A stretch of 17,517 nt of DNA from NCBI GenBank assembly GCA_964556425.1, contig CAZKWC010000061.1, positions 1-17,517 of the forward strand, read 5' to 3'. Below, one piece after another: positions 15,317 to 17,517 of this stretch (positions within the stretch are counted from its first letter, which is position 1; the number at the start of each line of letters is the position of its first letter). A program made the translations under genes and the position numbers. The DNA comes from JALQUL01 sp964556425. GTDB lineage: Bacteria; Pseudomonadota; Gammaproteobacteria; Burkholderiales; Burkholderiaceae_C. The notes below the pieces were generated by a model that was not told the origin of the DNA, did not search any database, and saw nothing but the letters and a program-made list of their open reading frames with translations.

Positions 15317-16498
15317 ATGGATGTATTTGGTAAAAGCGCCCCGGTTAACAGCGAAAAAGCAAAAGCCCTTCAAGCCGCCTTGGCACAAATTGAAAAACAA
15401 TTTGGCAAAGGTACTATCATGCGTTTGGGCGAAGGCGAAGTAGTAGAAGACATTCAAGTAGTCTCTACTGGTTCATTGGGTTTAGACGTGGCTTTAGGCG
15501 TAGGCGGCCTGCCACGTGGCCGTGTAATTGAAATTTATGGCCCAGAGTCTTCTGGTAAAACCACCTTAACACTGCAAGTCATTGCAGAAATGCAAAAACT
15601 AGGCGGCACTTGTGCTTTCGTAGATGCCGAACATGCCCTAGACACCCAATATGCACAGGCTTTAGGCGTTAATTTACAAGATATGTTGATTAGCCAACCC
15701 GATACTGGTGAACAAGCCCTTGAAATTGTCGACTCATTAGTGCGCTCTGGAGCGGTTGACTTAATCGTCGTGGACTCGGTGGCTGCTTTAACTCCAAAAG
15801 CCGAATTAGAAGGTGAAATGGGTGACTCTTTACCTGGCCTGCAAGCTCGCCTCATGAGCCAAGCCTTGCGTAAACTCACCGCTACCATCAAAAAAGCCAA
15901 CTGTATGGTGATTTTTATTAACCAAATTCGTATGAAAATTGGTGTGATGTTTGGTTCGCCAGAAACTACCACTGGTGGTAATGCGTTAAAGTTTTACGCC
16001 TCTGTTCGTTTAGACATTCGCCGTACCGGCACGATTAAAAAAGGCGAAGACTCGATTGGTAACGAGACCAAAGTCAAAGTAGTCAAAAACAAAGTGGCCC
16101 CGCCATTTAAAACTGCCGAGTTTGACATTATGTTTGGTGAAGGTATTTCACGTCACGGTGAAATCATTGACTTAGGTGTACAGCACCGCATCGTTGAAAA
16201 ATCAGGTGCTTGGTATGCCTATAACGGCGAAAAAATCGGTCAAGGTCGTGATAACGCCCGTGAATTTCTAAAAGAAAACCCAGACCTTTCAGTTGAAATT
16301 GAAAACAAAGTACGCACTGCTTTAGGTGTGCCTTTGTTACCAGTTAAAGGACCAAGTGCTGCAGACAAAGCTGCCGCAAAAGCAGCCGATAAAGCCGCTA
16401 AAGAGGCAGCCAAAGAAGCGGAAAAAGCCGAAAAATTAGCAGCCAAAGCGTCAAAAGCCGCACCCGCTAGCAAAGAACCTGAAGTCGCTGCGGAGTAA
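15317..16498 (+). CDS. recA: Recombinase RecA with an extended Ala/Lys/Glu-rich C-terminal tail
   Basis: RecA, the ATP-dependent strand-exchange protein that also triggers LexA cleavage in the SOS response. The ATG at 15317 gives MDVFGKSAPVNSEKAKAL and has GGAG 7 bases upstream. Walker A is GPESSGKTT (75-83), the catalytic glutamate is E105 in FVDAEHALD, Walker B is LIVVDSVAAL (D153), loop L1 is around EGEMGDSLPGLQARLM, and loop L2 includes INQIRMKIGVMFGSPETTTGG. The core ends near residue 343. A tail of about 50 residues follows, almost all Ala, Lys and Glu, giving 393 residues in total against roughly 340-360 typical. The acidic tail of E. coli RecA is inhibitory; this one is near neutral in charge. 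recX starts two bases after the stop. Confidence 0.98.
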   Translation: MDVFGKSAPVNSEKAKALQAALAQIEKQFGKGTIMRLGEGEVVEDIQVVSTGSLGLDVALGVGGLPRGRVIEIYGPESSGKTTLTLQVIAEMQKLGGTCAFVDAEHALDTQYAQALGVNLQDMLISQPDTGEQALEIVDSLVRSGAVDLIVVDSVAALTPKAELEGEMGDSLPGLQARLMSQALRKLTATIKKANCMVIFINQIRMKIGVMFGSPETTTGGNALKFYASVRLDIRRTGTIKKGEDSIGNETKVKVVKNKVAPPFKTAEFDIMFGEGISRHGEIIDLGVQHRIVEKSGAWYAYNGEKIGQGRDNAREFLKENPDLSVEIENKVRTALGVPLLPVKGPSAADKAAAKAADKAAKEAAKEAEKAEKLAAKASKAAPASKEPEVAAE

Positions 16499-16500
16499 AC

Positions 16501-17292
16501 ATGAATTGGCGTCGTCCTTACTTGCCCCAAGAAAACACTTCTGCTTATGCCAAGCGAAATGCTTCATCGCCCGAGCAAGATAAAGATGACGCTGATTTAA
16601 AAACCATTGCCCAATGGAGCGGGGCGAGCGCGGAAAATACAGCTGATTTAAGTTCTGATTCAGATAGTAATTCAGCCAATAATGATAATGATAATGATAA
16701 TGATAATGATAATGATAATGTTACTCGTTCCAGTCCGTTTTCTAGGCAAAAGGGCTCGCAAGAACTAGAGTCCAGAAACAATAACAACAATGCCAAGGGT
16801 CAATGGTCTCATCAACAGAGCCCACAGCGCAAAGGCCCGAGCCTAAAAAATAGGGCGCTTCGCTTACTTACTCTCCGCGAACACTCCAGGCCCGAGCTTG
16901 AACGAAAATTAGCCATTCACGAAGAACAAGCAGGACAGTTAGCATTGGTACTAGATGATCTAGAAGCCAAAGGTTTTATTAGCGAACAACGTGTGGTTGC
17001 CTCTGTGGTCTATAGGCGAAGTGGCAAACTAGGAGCCAAACGAGTAGGTCAAGAGTTGCAACACAAAGGCATTAGCCAAGAAGCAGTAAAAGAAGCAGTT
17101 GCCGAACTACAAACCACCGAACTTGACCGAGCCCGAGCAGTTTGGTTGAAAAAATTTGGCCAAACGGCCACCACTCCCAAAGAAAAAGCCAAGCAATTGC
17201 GTTTTTTAATTAGCAGAGGGTTTAGTACCTCCGTGCTTTATGAAGTTTTAGGCACATATGTAGATGAGTTTCTGCCTTTTGATGACGAATAA
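16501..17292 (+). CDS. recX: Regulatory protein RecX with a long low-complexity N-terminal extension
   Basis: The C-terminal part, from about residue 115 (LKNRALRLLTLREHSRPELE) to the end (SVLYEVLGTYVDEFLPFDDE), is a normal RecX repeat-helix domain with KGFISEQRVVASVVYRRSG and KGISQEAVKEAV. RecX binds RecA filaments and limits their growth and activity. The first 110 or so residues are atypical: polar, rich in Ser, Asn, Asp and Gln, with an Asn-Asp dipeptide run at about 60-73. They have no recognisable fold and are probably disordered. Typical RecX proteins are about 150-160 residues; this one has 263. The ATG, two bases after the recA stop, has GGAG close upstream, so the genes are almost certainly co-transcribed. 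A start nearer the domain cannot be excluded, but the extension is in frame and free of stops. Confidence 0.93.
   Translation: MNWRRPYLPQENTSAYAKRNASSPEQDKDDADLKTIAQWSGASAENTADLSSDSDSNSANNDNDNDNDNDNDNVTRSSPFSRQKGSQELESRNNNNNAKGQWSHQQSPQRKGPSLKNRALRLLTLREHSRPELERKLAIHEEQAGQLALVLDDLEAKGFISEQRVVASVVYRRSGKLGAKRVGQELQHKGISQEAVKEAVAELQTTELDRARAVWLKKFGQTATTPKEKAKQLRFLISRGFSTSVLYEVLGTYVDEFLPFDDE
16681..16720 (+). repeat. Hexanucleotide microsatellite in recX
   Basis: AATGAT is repeated six times without error (16681-16716) plus a partial seventh unit. It is in frame and encodes alternating Asn-Asp. A unit change would add or remove two residues without shifting the frame. Confidence 0.95.
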
Positions 17293-17361
17293 GTTCACTT
17301 TAGCTACTAATCGTTGCATCTCAATTAGTCACTTTTTGTTTTCAAGTGAGTTGCCATCAAA

Positions 17362-17386
17362 AAAAGCCACTTCTGTAGTGGCTTTT
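17362..17386. terminator. Bidirectional terminator between recX and the convergent argC-like gene
   Basis: A perfect 10-bp stem, AAAAGCCACT (17362-17371) with AGTGGCTTTT (17377-17386), has a five-base loop. On the minus strand it is followed by seven Ts (complement of 17359-17365), making it stronger in that direction. It separates the recAX unit from the minus-strand gene at the window edge. Confidence 0.85.
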
Positions 17387-17465
17387 CTGTTCTTAATTCA
17401 AATTTATCTTCAATAAGTAAACCTTACAATTCACCTAAGCCGATAAAGTTGAAAGTAAGAAGTTT

Positions 17466-17517
17466 TTAACCCAGCATTAATTCTAAATTTTGCACTGCCG
17501 CACCGCTGGCACCCTTG
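17466..17517 (-). CDS. argC: C-terminal fragment, probably N-acetyl-gamma-glutamyl-phosphate reductase
   Basis: Only the last 16 complete codons and the stop are in the window, reading KGASGAAVQNLELMLG. The pattern KGA(A/S)GxAVQNxxLM(L/F)G is the conserved C-terminal segment of ArgC, the NADPH-dependent third enzyme of arginine biosynthesis. Most ArgC proteins continue several residues beyond this point, so this one ends slightly early. With so little sequence the call is tentative. A terminator follows on its strand. Confidence 0.5.
   Translation of the reverse strand, partial: KGASGAAVQNLELMLG

Noticed and set aside
15535..15972. 145-codon open frame antisense to recA
   Set aside because: It lies wholly inside recA, has no recognisable domain and reflects the codon pattern of the sense strand.
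16545..16796. Antisense open frame with a Ser-Leu repeat opposite recX
   Set aside because: The repeat is simply the complement of the AATGAT microsatellite read in another frame.
1..17517. Mobile element, prophage, CRISPR array, toxin-antitoxin or defence genes
   Set aside because: No transposase, integrase, repeat-spacer array, attachment-site duplication or defence-type domain is visible; the genes are ordinary housekeeping, envelope and regulatory families.

Overview
The window looks like a chromosomal segment of a low-GC member of the Burkholderiales (Betaproteobacteria). Base composition is AT-leaning by eye; I did not compute it. The assignment rests on the recA-recX pair with a divergent MarR-family gene, betaproteobacterial-looking glutaryl-CoA dehydrogenase, DUF2946 and iron-permease-family proteins, and a CreBCD set. 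The genus cannot be fixed from the sequence alone. I see no prophage, insertion sequence, CRISPR array, tRNA or rRNA.

Layout. (1) 3-5763, + strand: the tail of a low-affinity iron permease family protein, a membrane sterol-desaturase/fatty-acid-hydroxylase family protein, then a tightly overlapping MoxR ATPase / DUF58 / TgpA-type transglutaminase trio, probably an envelope-related operon. (2) 5831-7507: a large FAD-dependent dehydrogenase closed by a strong terminator. (3) 7730-11838: a carbon-source/envelope-stress type locus in the order creD - creB - creC. An unusually structured 292-base gap before creB contains a promoter-like sequence followed by a terminator-like hairpin only 34 bases before the creB start. 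(4) 12011-13198: glutaryl-CoA dehydrogenase. (5) 13307-15152, - strand: a Crp/Fnr-type regulator, a small exported DUF2946 protein and a MarR-type regulator. (6) 15217-17292: a LexA-type box, recA and recX. (7) At the right edge, a convergent fragment resembling the C-terminus of ArgC.

The most concrete irregularity is in creC. A run of exactly 100 N is flanked by an exact 55-base duplication. Collapsing one copy and the Ns restores one 479-codon reading frame, so the gap is almost certainly an assembly artefact and creC is intact. Other unusual features are the Asn/Ser-rich linker in CreB, the near-neutral Ala/Lys/Glu tail on RecA, the long low-complexity N-terminus of RecX with a coding hexanucleotide microsatellite, a non-canonical ATP-lid G1 box in CreC, and a triple half-site palindrome between marR and the DUF2946 gene. 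I do not see a convincing, wholly undescribed multi-gene system. The best candidate for new biology is the possible transcription attenuator in the creB leader.
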